Both the position numbers and the translations under genes were made by a program. The notes below the pieces were generated by a model. It did not search any database. It had not been told where the DNA came from and worked only from the letters and a program-made list of their open reading frames with translations. Source: Streptomyces graminofaciens (GTDB lineage: Bacteria; Actinomycetota; Actinomycetes; Streptomycetales; Streptomycetaceae). Taken from it: DNA of 64,000 nt. Shown in pieces: positions 1-7,933 of this stretch. The first letter of the stretch is position 1; each line of letters begins with the position of its first letter. The DNA lies in contig NZ_AP018448.1 in NCBI RefSeq assembly GCF_030294945.1, positions 7,408,001 through 7,472,000 on the forward strand, in the 5' to 3' direction.

Positions 1-429
1 GAGGCCCCGGACGCCCCGCAGCCCACCCTCGCCGACCTCGACGGCCTGCTCGCCAATGTGCGCGAGGCCGGCCTGACGGTGGACAAGGTGGTCACCGGAG
101 CGGTGCGCGAACTCCCGCAGGGCGTGGAGCTGTCGGCGTACCGGATCGTCCAGGAGGCCCTCAGCAACACCCTGCGGCACGCCCCGGGCGCGACGGCCCG
201 CGTGGAGATAGCCCATGTGCTCGGCGGTCTCGGCGTGCGCATAGTCAACGGCCCCTCCCCGGAGGTGACCCTGGTGAAGTCCACCCACGGCGCGGGCCAC
301 GGCCTGACCGGCATGCGCGAGCGCGTCACGATGCTGAACGGCGAGATGGCGACGGGCGAGACGGACGACGGAGGTTACGAGGTGACGGTGTTCCTGCCGG
401 TCGCCACCATGAGTGAGGCCGACGCATGA
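1..429 (+). CDS. Sensor histidine kinase, NarL/DesK type (C-terminal part only)
   Basis: The frame is open from the first base of the window, so only the last 142 codons are present. What remains is the GHKL ATPase domain: an N-box-like stretch (YRIVQEALSNTLRHA, near residue 50 of the fragment) and a G-box region (GHGLTGMRERV) near the end. This is the pattern of HisKA_3-type kinases that phosphorylate LuxR-type response regulators; the dimerisation helix with the phospho-accepting His lies outside the window. The stop overlaps the start of the downstream regulator in an ATGA, so the two are translationally coupled and almost certainly cognate. The input signal cannot be judged because the sensor part is missing. 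Confidence 0.9.
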   Translation, partial: EAPDAPQPTLADLDGLLANVREAGLTVDKVVTGAVRELPQGVELSAYRIVQEALSNTLRHAPGATARVEIAHVLGGLGVRIVNGPSPEVTLVKSTHGAGHGLTGMRERVTMLNGEMATGETDDGGYEVTVFLPVATMSEADA

Positions 430-1091
430 CCATCCGAGTGCTGATCGCCGACGACCAGATGATGGTCCGCGAGGGTTTCTCGGTGCTGCTCGGTGCGATG
501 CCGGACATCGAGGTGGTCGGCGAGGCGGTCAACGGCCGTGACGCGGTCGACCGGGTCCGGGAGCTCTCCCCGGACGTCGTCCTGATGGACATCCGCATGC
601 CCGAGCTGAACGGCATCGAGGCGACCCGGGAGATCGTGGCGGCGGACGGCGGCGCGAAGGTGCTGGTGCTGACGACGTTCGACCTGGACGAGTACGTGTA
701 CCAGGCGCTGCGCGCGGGGGCCTCCGGGTTCCTGCTCAAGGACGCCTCGGCGCGCCAGCTGGCCGACGGGGTGCGGGTGGTGGCGGCCGGCGAGGCCCTG
801 CTGGCGCCGTCCATCACCAAGCGGCTGATTACGGAGTTTTCCAAGCTCGCCGACACACCCCGGCCCTCGGCGGCGGCCCAGCTGGCGTACGGGGAGCTGA
901 CCGAACGGGAGACGGAGGTGCTGGTCCTCATCGCGCAGGGCCTGTCGAACGCGGAGATAGCGGAGCGACTGGTGGTCGCCGAGTCCACGATCAAGACCCA
1001 TGTGAGCCGTGTCCTGGTCAAGCTGGGCCTGCGCGACCGCACGCAGGCGGCGGTGTTCGCCTACGAGGCGCGGCTGGTCACACCGGGCTGA
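426..1091 (+). CDS. Two-component response regulator, NarL/LuxR family
   Basis: A 221-residue protein with a receiver domain (about residues 3-120) and a C-terminal LuxR-type helix-turn-helix (about 155-213). The acidic pair near residues 9-10, the probable phospho-acceptor Asp55 (in VVLMDIRMPE) and a conserved Lys near residue 105 (LLKDAS) are visible. The DNA-binding part has the usual LTERETEVL start and the VAESTIKTHV recognition helix. It overlaps the kinase gene by four bases, so it is its partner. Predicted to be a cytoplasmic transcription regulator activated by phosphorylation. The regulon is unknown; the small secreted-protein gene immediately downstream on the same strand is one candidate. 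Confidence 0.93.
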   Translation: MTIRVLIADDQMMVREGFSVLLGAMPDIEVVGEAVNGRDAVDRVRELSPDVVLMDIRMPELNGIEATREIVAADGGAKVLVLTTFDLDEYVYQALRAGASGFLLKDASARQLADGVRVVAAGEALLAPSITKRLITEFSKLADTPRPSAAAQLAYGELTERETEVLVLIAQGLSNAEIAERLVVAESTIKTHVSRVLVKLGLRDRTQAAVFAYEARLVTPG

Positions 1092-1205
1092 GATTCTCCG
1101 CAAGGTTTGGCTTCAAATGGCACCCCTCGGTGACCGGCTGAGGCTGGGGGGCGCTTTAAAATGATCTTTGCGATCGCTACCCCCACAGGACTGGAGAGTC
1201 GTCCC

Positions 1206-1568
1206 ATGCCGTCGCCCACCACCCCCCACGGCCGCAAGGCCATACTTGTCCTCACCGTCGCCGCCATGGCCGCAGCGGGATTGGCCTTCCCCCAGACCGC
1301 GCTGGCGGGGAGCAGTGGCCAGCGCATCCAGTTCTGCAGTTCTGCGGGCAAGGCCGGTTACGCGACTGCGGACGGCAACGACCACAACGGCAAACCCGCA
1401 ATAGGCAGGTACTGGCGTTTCGGCAGCAACGGCTGTGTCACTGACACAGAAGGCTGGTGGCAGGGACGCGTGAGGATCAACTGGCTCATGGACGACGCTT
1501 CGTCTCGGACGACCTACTGCGACGTACCGAAAAGTCAGGCCGGCGATGTCTTCACCTGCCGGGGCTGA
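1206..1568 (+). CDS. Small secreted cysteine-containing protein, unknown function
   Basis: A predicted 120-residue protein. The start at 1206 is chosen because it places a Lys/Arg-containing n-region and a hydrophobic stretch (AILVLTVAAMAAAGLAF) ahead of an ALA-type signal-peptidase site, giving a mature protein of about 85 residues. An ATG further upstream at 1161 is in frame but would bury the signal peptide. The mature part is rich in Gly, Ser, Trp and charged residues and has four Cys, which would suit two disulfides outside the cell. I recognise no family. It lies just downstream of a two-component system and upstream of the P450 gene; the 157 bases before the P450 contain no other gene. 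Confidence 0.7.
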   Translation: MPSPTTPHGRKAILVLTVAAMAAAGLAFPQTALAGSSGQRIQFCSSAGKAGYATADGNDHNGKPAIGRYWRFGSNGCVTDTEGWWQGRVRINWLMDDASSRTTYCDVPKSQAGDVFTCRG

Positions 1569-1713
1569 TGCTTGTCCTGAAAGTCGGCCTCGGGGGAATG
1601 AGCGGCTTCCGCAGGGCCGAGGCGCCGCCGACGGGAGGGGAGGGACCCCCGGAGGGGTGCCACCGAAAGGCCACGCACCGTGACACCCCTGGTCAGGAAG
1701 GGGTTCGCCGGGC

Positions 1714-1719
1714 TAGCGT
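1714..1719 (+). promoter_or_regulatory. Candidate -10 element for leaderless P450 transcript
   Basis: TAGCGT lies six bases before the P450 ATG at 1726, exactly where a -10 hexamer would sit if transcription began at the A of the start codon. No Shine-Dalgarno sequence is visible upstream of that ATG, which fits a leaderless mRNA, a common arrangement in actinobacteria. The -35 region is poor. This is inference from spacing only. Confidence 0.3.
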
Positions 1720-1725
1720 CCGACC

Positions 1726-2943
1726 ATGGCAGCTGCTTTCGACCTCGCTTTCGACCCTTGGGACCCGGCGTTCGTCGCCGACCCGTACCCGGCCTACGCC
1801 GAGCTGCGGGAGCTGGGCCGTGTGCACTACTTCGAGCGGACCAACCAGTGGCTGGTGTCGCACCACGCGGATGTCTCGGCGTTGCTGCGGGACCGGCGGC
1901 TCGGGCGGACGTATCAGCACAGGTTCACCCATGAGGACTTCGGCCGGAGTGCGCCGCCGGCGGAGCACGAGCCGTTCCACACGCTGAACGACCACGGGAT
2001 GCTGGACCTGGAGCCGCCGGACCACACGCGTATCCGGCGGCTCGTGTCGAAGGCGTTCACACCGCGCACGGTGGAGCAGCTCAAGCCGTACGTGCACGGG
2101 CTGGCGGGGGAACTGGTGGCCGAGCTGGTCGAGGCGGGCGGCGGTGACCTGCTGGCGGATGTCGCCGAGCCGCTGCCGGTGGCCGTGATCGCGGAGATGC
2201 TGGGCATCCCCGAGTCGGACCGGCCGCAGTTGCGGCCCTGGTCGGCGAACATCTGCGGGATGTACGAGCTGGACCCGTCGCAGGAGACCGCGAAGAAGGC
2301 GGTGCGGGCGTCGGTGGAGTTCTCGGAGTATCTCCGGGAGCTGATCGCGCACCGTAGGGAGCAGCCGGGTGAGGACCTGATCTCGGGCCTGATCGCGGCG
2401 TACGACGAGGGCGACCGGCTCACCGAGCAGGAGATGATCTCGACCTGTGTCCTGCTGCTGAACGCGGGGCACGAGGCGACGGTGAACGCGACGGTGAACG
2501 GCTGGGCGGTGCTGTTCCGCCACCCCGAGCAGTTGGCGGCCCTGCGTGCCGATCACTCGCTCGTGCCGTCGGCGGTGGAGGAGCTGATGCGCTACGACAC
2601 CCCGCTGCAGCTCTTCGAGCGGTGGGTACTGGACGACATCGAGATCGACGGGACGACGATCCCCCGAGGCGCGGAGATCGCGATGCTCTTCGGCTCGGCC
2701 AACCACGACCCGGCGGTCTTCACCGCCCCCGACCGGCTGGACCTGACCCGCGAGGACAACCCGCACATCTCGTTCAGCGCGGGTATCCACTACTGCATCG
2801 GCGCCCCCCTGGCCCGTATCGAACTGGCCGCCTCCATGACGGCCCTGCTGGAGAAGGCCCCGACCCTGACCCTGGCTGCCGAACCGCAGCGCAAGCCGAA
2901 CTTCGTGATCCGGGGGTTGGAGGGGCTGAAGGTAGCGGTGTGA
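1726..2943 (+). CDS. Cytochrome P450
   Basis: A 405-residue soluble bacterial P450, normal length for the class. The haem-binding loop (FSAGIHYCIGAPLA) puts the thiolate ligand at Cys357, the K-helix ExxR motif is Glu286-Arg289, and the I-helix reads AGHEAT at about 247-252. At the usual position of the catalytic Thr there is Ala251; some P450s such as EryF tolerate this because a substrate hydroxyl takes over proton delivery, so the substrate may be oxygenated. No ferredoxin gene is adjacent. The gene converges on a terpene synthase with about 20 bases between the stops, so a terpene oxidation role is plausible but unproven by the layout. Confidence 0.95.
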   Translation: MAAAFDLAFDPWDPAFVADPYPAYAELRELGRVHYFERTNQWLVSHHADVSALLRDRRLGRTYQHRFTHEDFGRSAPPAEHEPFHTLNDHGMLDLEPPDHTRIRRLVSKAFTPRTVEQLKPYVHGLAGELVAELVEAGGGDLLADVAEPLPVAVIAEMLGIPESDRPQLRPWSANICGMYELDPSQETAKKAVRASVEFSEYLRELIAHRREQPGEDLISGLIAAYDEGDRLTEQEMISTCVLLLNAGHEATVNATVNGWAVLFRHPEQLAALRADHSLVPSAVEELMRYDTPLQLFERWVLDDIEIDGTTIPRGAEIAMLFGSANHDPAVFTAPDRLDLTREDNPHISFSAGIHYCIGAPLARIELAASMTALLEKAPTLTLAAEPQRKPNFVIRGLEGLKVAV

Positions 2944-2964
2944 GTGAGCCCTGCCTCCTGTCCC

Positions 2965-4044
2965 TCACCTCGCCACGCAGGCCGAGGACCGGTCGGGCAG
3001 AAGAGCGGGAGTGAGGGCCGGGGCGACGCTCCAGTCGGGGCGAATGCCGTCTCCTTCGGCCAGCGCGGCGGGCATGTACGTGGCGACGTCGTTGTAGCGG
3101 GCGGCACTTCGGTGGTAGTCGAAGTTCGCCCGCACCAGGCCCTGGTAGCCCTCGACGACCTCCAGGGCGTCCGCGAAGACGTGCGGGCTGTAGTCGGCGC
3201 TCGCGCGGATCTGGGCGGGGGCGGCGGCGCAGGCGGCGAGGAACTGGTCGAGAAGGCCGTCGACCACGGCGGCGACGATGTCCACGGCTTCCTGCGTCGA
3301 GCACCGGCGGTGGGTGCGGGTGACCAGGACGGCGTTGTGCATGTAGCCGACGGATTCCTCCTTGTCCACGGAGTAGATGTCGTTGAAGAGCCCGGTCCAC
3401 TCGCAGGCGAGTTCGCGGGCCTGCCGCAGGGCGGGCAAGTTCCTTATGGCTACGGGGAGTTCGATGCCGCGCACATACTCCTGCAGATGCGCGAAGATGA
3501 ACTCGCAGACGCCGTTCCTGCGGTGCGGCAGGAACTCCTCGATCGTCATGACCCGCCCGGCCCGGCTGGCGAGGGCCTCGGGGACGAAGGTGTTCAGCCA
3601 GAGTGCGACGGACTCGCCCAGCAGCGCGCGCCACTGCGGTGACCGGCCCTCGGACAGGCCGTCGAATATCTCTTCGAGGGCGCGTCCGGTGTCCGTGCGC
3701 GGTCGCCGCTCCGCGTGGCACACGGCGATGAGTTCGTCCAGGAAGGCCGCGGCCGCCTCGATACCGCCGCCGCTGATGCTGTCGTCGAGGTTGTCGTCCA
3801 GGATGAACGCCCAGATCATGAACCGGTTGGGGATGCGCAGGTGCTCCTCGTCGGCGAGGGGCAGGTACACGGCCGTCGTCCAGGCGGGGCGGGTACGCAC
3901 CACGTGCCTGCGCGCCGCCTCGCCGGCGATGAGGTGGTGGCGGTCGGCCCATTCCCACATGTCCTCGACGACGGAGTCCATGGCGGGGGACGGTTTGACC
4001 TCCGGGAGGGGCATTTTGAACTTCGGCATGGTGAACGAGGGCAC
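2965..4044 (-). CDS. Class I terpene synthase (cyclase)
   Basis: About 359 residues, typical of bacterial mono/sesquiterpene cyclases. The GTG at 4044 is preferred because AGGAGG lies four bases upstream; an ATG at 4029 is the alternative but sits 19 bases from that site. Numbered from the GTG: aspartate-rich metal motif DDNLDD at 83-88, NSE triad NDIYSVDKE at 221-229, a candidate pyrophosphate-sensor Arg46 residues upstream of the NSE (Arg175), and the C-terminal RY pair at 316-317. All the elements needed to ionise a prenyl diphosphate are therefore present. Product and substrate chain length cannot be read from the sequence. It converges with a P450 gene; the opposite orientation distinguishes it from the co-directional EizA/CYP170 albaflavenone operon. 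Confidence 0.92.
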   Translation of the reverse strand: MPSFTMPKFKMPLPEVKPSPAMDSVVEDMWEWADRHHLIAGEAARRHVVRTRPAWTTAVYLPLADEEHLRIPNRFMIWAFILDDNLDDSISGGGIEAAAAFLDELIAVCHAERRPRTDTGRALEEIFDGLSEGRSPQWRALLGESVALWLNTFVPEALASRAGRVMTIEEFLPHRRNGVCEFIFAHLQEYVRGIELPVAIRNLPALRQARELACEWTGLFNDIYSVDKEESVGYMHNAVLVTRTHRRCSTQEAVDIVAAVVDGLLDQFLAACAAAPAQIRASADYSPHVFADALEVVEGYQGLVRANFDYHRSAARYNDVATYMPAALAEGDGIRPDWSVAPALTPALLPDRSSACVAR

Positions 4045-4364
4045 TTCTCCTCCTGGACGAACGAGGTCGGAGACGGTTTCGGGACGTTCACTGAGCGGCC
4101 GGGAGGTTCCTCCGCCGCGTGGGGGTACGTGTGCGGGCACCGGCGCGGGCGGATTTCCGCCCGGTGTTCGTCTCACTGGGCGAATAGAAGGTGTCTGTCC
4201 CGTCTGGTGGCCAAGTATGCGTCCGAACTGCGGCGCAGCCGCCCCGGGCACTGATCCGTAGGGCCCTGTCGTCACGTCACCGCCCCTCCTCATCAAGGAC
4301 CGCACACGTTCATCGGGCGGTGGTCATGTCGACTGCCGCCGGGGCGTCCGCTCACCTGGACGAG
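4045..4364. other. Intergenic region upstream of the terpene synthase
   Basis: About 320 bases between the terpene synthase start and the stop of the lipoprotein gene, both on the minus strand. I see no credible gene, hairpin or repeat here apart from the AGGAGG used by the synthase. It probably carries the synthase promoter, but I could not define one. Confidence 0.5.
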
Positions 4365-5126
4365 CTAGCCCGAAGTCCTGTCCGCCGCGTACAGCTCGGC
4401 CCGGATCCGCTGGGCGGTCCGCGCGGCGAGCGAGATGCCGGTTTCCTTGTCACCGCCGGACGACACGATGGCGAGCACGCCTCCGACGCGGACGTCGACG
4501 GCGTAGGACAGAGTGCCGTCGGGCTCGTCGCCGCCTGTTTGCCGCGAGGACTCCAGCAGCGCCTCGTCGCCGAGCGCGGTGATCTCCTGGGCTTCGCGGT
4601 GCTCCCGGACGGGGGCGGCCTCCGTGTCGACGGTGACATCCGGACAGGCTTCGTGGAGCCGGCGCCGGATCTCCAGATAGCGTTCGGCGCGCTCGGCGGG
4701 CATCGACACCAACTGTACGGTGACGATCCGGCCGTTCTCCGGGGCGCGTGCGAGGCGCACGGTCTGCTGTGCGCTGGCCCCCTCGAAGCCCCTCATCTCC
4801 ACGCGCAGGTCGTTCCCGGGCTCGCACTGGGTCCAGTCGCCTCCCCCGTACCGGCCGAACAGCCCCAGGTCGGTCCCGGTGACCTTCGCGTGCCTGCCGA
4901 ACGCCCCGGCGGGCGGGAGCGCAGCCTTCAACTCGGTTTCGGTGAAGACCTGTTCCGGGTCGGCCTCGCCGTCGACGCCGGGTGCCGTCGAGGGGGCGCC
5001 CGACGGGTCACCCGACGTGGCGGGACGCCCCGAATCAGGCGGTGACTCCGTGCCGCCGCACCCGGTGAGAAGGGCCGTAAGCATGACGGCGTGGCCTGCT
5101 ATTCCCGCGCGCACGGCGGCTCGCAC
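4365..5126 (-). CDS. Putative lipoprotein, unknown function
   Basis: A predicted 253-residue exported lipoprotein. The GTG at 5126 follows GGGAGG by about six bases and gives an Arg-containing n-region, a hydrophobic stretch and a lipobox (LLTGC) with the lipidated Cys at about residue 23. After it comes a Ser/Pro/Gly/Asp-rich linker of about 40 residues, common in streptomycete lipoproteins, then a folded region with two further Cys (in QCEPG and ACPDV) that could pair. It resembles the many DUF3558-like small lipoproteins in overall design, but I cannot assign it. It stands alone between the MOSC gene and the terpene synthase on the same strand. Confidence 0.75.
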   Translation of the reverse strand: MRAAVRAGIAGHAVMLTALLTGCGGTESPPDSGRPATSGDPSGAPSTAPGVDGEADPEQVFTETELKAALPPAGAFGRHAKVTGTDLGLFGRYGGGDWTQCEPGNDLRVEMRGFEGASAQQTVRLARAPENGRIVTVQLVSMPAERAERYLEIRRRLHEACPDVTVDTEAAPVREHREAQEITALGDEALLESSRQTGGDEPDGTLSYAVDVRVGGVLAIVSSGGDKETGISLAARTAQRIRAELYAADRTSG

Positions 5127-5265
5127 GGCGCCTCCCCCGGTTCGGCGAACAGTCGGACCGGACACGTTAGACGAATGAGTCAGAAGCCCTTCGGCCCTTT
5201 CGCTGATTCGCGACAAGGGCTTCACCGGACGGGACTTCGAAGCCGGGCACACAGGGCAAGGCCGG

Positions 5266-6123
5266 TCAGCCCTCCCGCGCGAACGTGTCACCGACACGCA
5301 CCGTGCCGGGCTCCAGGACATCCAGGTACACACCGACGCACGACAGCCGGCCGAGGTCGTGGACCGGCACCCGGTGTTCCCTGGCGACCGCGCGCATGAT
5401 CTCGGGATCGGGCGGCAGATCGTCGTGCCCGAGGGTGGGAACGACGCACCGGGGTGTGGGCACGACGACTCGGAAGAGTGCGTCGCCGATGCGCAGCTTC
5501 GCGTCGACCCAGGTGTCCTCGGGGAACCCCGTCCCGTCGGGCGTGGCGACGACGAGGTTGGGCCGGAAGCGGCGCGGGTCGAAGTCCCCGGCGGGGTGCG
5601 CGGCCCGCAGCCGGTCCAGGGCGGAGGTCGTGACGAGGTGGACGGTGCCGTAGTCGAAGAACGTCCCCGCCGCGACGCGCCCGGAGGTGATGGCCGCGCC
5701 GGTGGCGTCCACGGCGGCGGTGCTGCGCAGGGCGTCCGGGACGCCGCCCTCGTAGGCGGGTACGGCCCGTTCGAGCGTGCCCCCGTGCGTCGGCGGGGTG
5801 TCGGACAGGGACACCGGCCGCCCCAGCAACTTGGAGAGCCTCGCGTCGAGTTCGGGATCCCCGACGGGCAGGACGACACGGTCCGGCAGTTCGACCAGGA
5901 CAGTGCCGCGCCCGGTGTCAGGGTCGGCCAATCTGCTGCGGCAGCGCAGCAACCCACCCCACTTCCGGGGATGTTTGGCGCTGGCGACGGCCCCCGTCCC
6001 GTCGTCGAGCGCGGCGGCCACCCGGTCTCCGTGGAGCCCGCCTTCGGTGACCTCCACCGAGGTCAGAGCCTCGCCGAGCATGGACTTCACCGGATACCGG
6101 TAGAGCGCTGTCACAGTTCCCAT
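5266..6123 (-). CDS. MOSC domain-containing protein
   Basis: A 285-residue protein with the MOSC N-terminal beta-barrel (starting TVTALYRYPVKSM) followed by the MOSC domain (about 130-285). Conserved features include GGLHGDR near residue 30, a FRPNLVV segment in the middle, and the Cys of PRCVVP in the C-terminal half, the position that binds molybdenum cofactor sulfur in sulfurases and mARC/YcbX-type enzymes. Likely role: molybdenum-cofactor-dependent reduction or sulfur transfer in the cytoplasm. The start at 6123 is chosen because the family begins close to this Met; an upstream in-frame start at 6171 would add 16 non-conserved residues. Confidence 0.85.
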   Translation of the reverse strand: MGTVTALYRYPVKSMLGEALTSVEVTEGGLHGDRVAAALDDGTGAVASAKHPRKWGGLLRCRSRLADPDTGRGTVLVELPDRVVLPVGDPELDARLSKLLGRPVSLSDTPPTHGGTLERAVPAYEGGVPDALRSTAAVDATGAAITSGRVAAGTFFDYGTVHLVTTSALDRLRAAHPAGDFDPRRFRPNLVVATPDGTGFPEDTWVDAKLRIGDALFRVVVPTPRCVVPTLGHDDLPPDPEIMRAVAREHRVPVHDLGRLSCVGVYLDVLEPGTVRVGDTFAREG

Positions 6124-6247
6124 GGCGCAATCATGGTTTCCGCGCTCCTGGTGGTCCTCCGGTTTCGACAACGACGGCCGCCCCGTACGCGCCGCACGCG
6201 GGGCCGTTCGAACTCCGCCCGCGCCCGGGAGGGCGGTTGTGTCATGT

Positions 6248-6268
6248 GTAACCGCTTAAAGAGGTTAC
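6248..6268. promoter_or_regulatory. 21-bp palindrome, operator candidate
   Basis: GTAACC and GGTTAC flank a CTT-A-AAG core, giving a 21-bp dyad with a single mismatched pair. It sits in the 308-base gene-free stretch between the MOSC start and the small HTH gene. Its symmetry and length suit a dimeric repressor site, but there is no obvious gene immediately downstream on either strand, so it may be a relic of a lost gene. Confidence 0.35.
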
Positions 6269-6431
6269 GGATGGTGCGGGGTGCGGCAGGATCGGGGCCG
6301 CCCGTCCTCGTGGTGGTCTTCGTGCCGCTCGCGCCGGGCTCACGACTGCCGCGCCTGAGCGCCGCCCGGCTCCACAGGTGCGGTGCTGTCCGCCGCGAGC
6401 GCCATCCGATCGCCGCCGCCCTGCGCTCGCC

Positions 6432-6896
6432 CTACTTGTCCCCCTTCTCCTGCTTCTCCGCACCCGTATCGGTACGGCTGGCCAGCCGCTCATAGCGCTG
6501 CCGGGCCGCCTGGGGGGTCTGGAGGCCGAGGCCGAAGGCGATCTCCGGCCAGGTCATGCCCCGACCTCGGGCCATTTGCAGGAGGCCGATCTCCAGTTCG
6601 TCCATCTCGCCGCGCGCGAGAGGTATGAGGGTCAGCGCCGCCGTGATGTCCGCGCGGTCCACCTCCGGTTCGCCGCCCTCCGGCAGTGCGGCGCCGCTGA
6701 GCAGGAACGACACCAGCCGGATCGCCTCGTGCGGGCTGAGCATGTGCGGGTGCGTCTGGCGCCGCCGCTGCTCATCGGTCGCCGCGTGCCGCTCGGCGAT
6801 GCGGAAGAGGGAGGTGTACGTGCGCTGGGCTCGCGCCTCGTCCGCGCTCGGGGGTGTGAAGGGGTCGGTCGGCTGAGGAGAAGTTGACGACGACAT
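6432..6896 (-). CDS. Small helix-turn-helix protein
   Basis: A predicted 154-residue soluble protein, start at 6896 (MSSSTSP). The C-terminal part contains a segment that reads like a compact HTH (MTWPEIAFGLGLQTPQAARQ, about 112-131), as found in small streptomycete DNA-binding proteins that test whether the enzyme or regulator next door is needed. The N-terminal half is Ser/Pro/Thr-rich then helical. No clear Shine-Dalgarno is visible. Function unknown; it may regulate one of the neighbouring genes. Confidence 0.6.
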   Translation of the reverse strand: MSSSTSPQPTDPFTPPSADEARAQRTYTSLFRIAERHAATDEQRRRQTHPHMLSPHEAIRLVSFLLSGAALPEGGEPEVDRADITAALTLIPLARGEMDELEIGLLQMARGRGMTWPEIAFGLGLQTPQAARQRYERLASRTDTGAEKQEKGDK

Positions 6897-6941
6897 GCCG
6901 TCAGGCTGCCGTGCAAACAATCTGTTGTCAACGACTTATTT

Positions 6942-7136
6942 CTACTGCCGGGCAGCCCGAGCTGCCCGCCTCGCCTCGAGGTGCCGTCTGATCAGCCGTG
7001 CCACCCGGAGGCATGAGACTCCCTCCCTGCGGCAGTCGCCCGTGCACGCCACGGCGTGGTCGAGCAGGTCCTTGTAGGTGACCATGACCGGATCGGTCGG
7101 ATTGCCCGGGCACGCCCGCGTCGGTTCCTCGCTCAT
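6942..7136 (-). CDS. Small conserved-type protein, 64 aa
   Basis: A short gene whose ATG at 7136 overlaps the stop of the upstream gene (ATGA), so it is translated as part of that unit. The product has four Cys (RACPG, VACTGDC, VSCLRV) separated in a way that could bind a metal, followed by a strongly basic Arg/Ala-rich tail. Such tiny genes are common downstream of anti-sigma-like ATPases in streptomycetes. No function can be given. Confidence 0.55.
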   Translation of the reverse strand: MSEEPTRACPGNPTDPVMVTYKDLLDHAVACTGDCRREGVSCLRVARLIRRHLEARRAARAARQ

Positions 7137-7378
7137 GCCGGCCACTCCTCCCGCAAGTACGCCGTGACGTACGGCCGCACGATGTCCTCCTCGTCCAGGT
7201 ATTCGAGTTGCTCTACTGCTGGCGGGGCCGGGCGTTCCCAGCACGGTTCGCGGGGGAGCAGCGGCAGCCACCGCCTGTGCTTCTCCCAGTACCGCGCCCA
7301 CCGGCGCCACCGGGCACGCGCCGGGTTCAGTTCGGGCAAGGGGGCGCCTCGGGGAGCAGGAAGTACGCCCACACGCAC
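7133..7378 (-). CDS. Small hypothetical protein, 81 aa
   Basis: Starts with GTG at 7378, inside the 3' end of the anti-sigma-like ATPase gene (about 50 bases overlap), and overlaps the next small gene by four bases. The product is rich in Trp, Arg and Pro, with an acidic patch (LDEEDIV) near the C-terminus. I recognise no family. The tight overlaps on both sides argue that it is a translated member of a three-gene unit with the ATPase first. Confidence 0.5.
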   Translation of the reverse strand: MRVGVLPAPRGAPLPELNPARARWRRWARYWEKHRRWLPLLPREPCWERPAPPAVEQLEYLDEEDIVRPYVTAYLREEWPA

Positions 7379-7758
7379 TTGCTGTACGGCCGCAGCTCAT
7401 GCCCCCAGCGTTCGGTGAGCGCGTCGACGAGGACCAGCCCGAGTCCGCCGCCGCCCTCCGGGCCGTCCGCTGTGCGAGATGCCGGGAGCTTGTCCTTGTC
7501 GGGGTCCGACACCTCAAGCAGCAGGCCGCACCCCCGGATCGACAACGTCACCTCGACCTGGGCGTGACTCACCCGGCAGTGCCGTACGGCATTGGTGACC
7601 AGTTCGGTCGCGATGGTGGCGATGTCGTCGGCGAGTTCGCCGTCGAGGGCCCAGTCCTTGAGGACGCGTCGCACGTGCGCCCGCGCCTCCGGCACGTGTC
7701 TTCTGCGCTTGGGGATGCGGAACGTGTCGCGACGCGGGTGGGTGGTGGAGGTGGGCAT
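7327..7758 (-). CDS. ATP-binding protein, anti-sigma factor (SpoIIAB/RsbW-like HATPase)
   Basis: A 143-residue single-domain GHKL ATPase. The N-box (ATELVTNAVRHC, about residues 49-60) and the Gly-rich lid (GGGLGLVLVDAL) are clear, and no dimerisation or sensor domain is attached, which is the design of serine-kinase anti-sigma factors and of the numerous stand-alone regulatory ATPases of Streptomyces. It heads a leftward unit with two very small genes. It is divergent from an XRE/DUF397 regulator locus, a frequent pairing in streptomycetes; here that XRE gene has been broken by a mobile element, so the regulatory connection may be lost. Confidence 0.85.
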   Translation of the reverse strand: MPTSTTHPRRDTFRIPKRRRHVPEARAHVRRVLKDWALDGELADDIATIATELVTNAVRHCRVSHAQVEVTLSIRGCGLLLEVSDPDKDKLPASRTADGPEGGGGLGLVLVDALTERWGHELRPYSKCVWAYFLLPEAPPCPN

Positions 7759-7933
7759 GGCGATGAGACCCCCTGACTGTCGTCAAGACTGCGCGTACTT
7801 CGAAGCTAGGTCCAAATTCGAGACCGGTGCAATGAGGACGACTGAATACATGCAGAGGTGTCATTCGATCGTGTGATGCTGGCTCATGGTGACGACCGGC
7901 GTGGCATCGTTTCCGGTGGAGAGGGGAGTACTC

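Noticed and set aside
1726..4044. Albaflavenone-type (EizA/CYP170) operon
   Set aside because: There the P450 is co-directional and overlaps the cyclase; here the genes converge and the P450 is shorter with different motifs.
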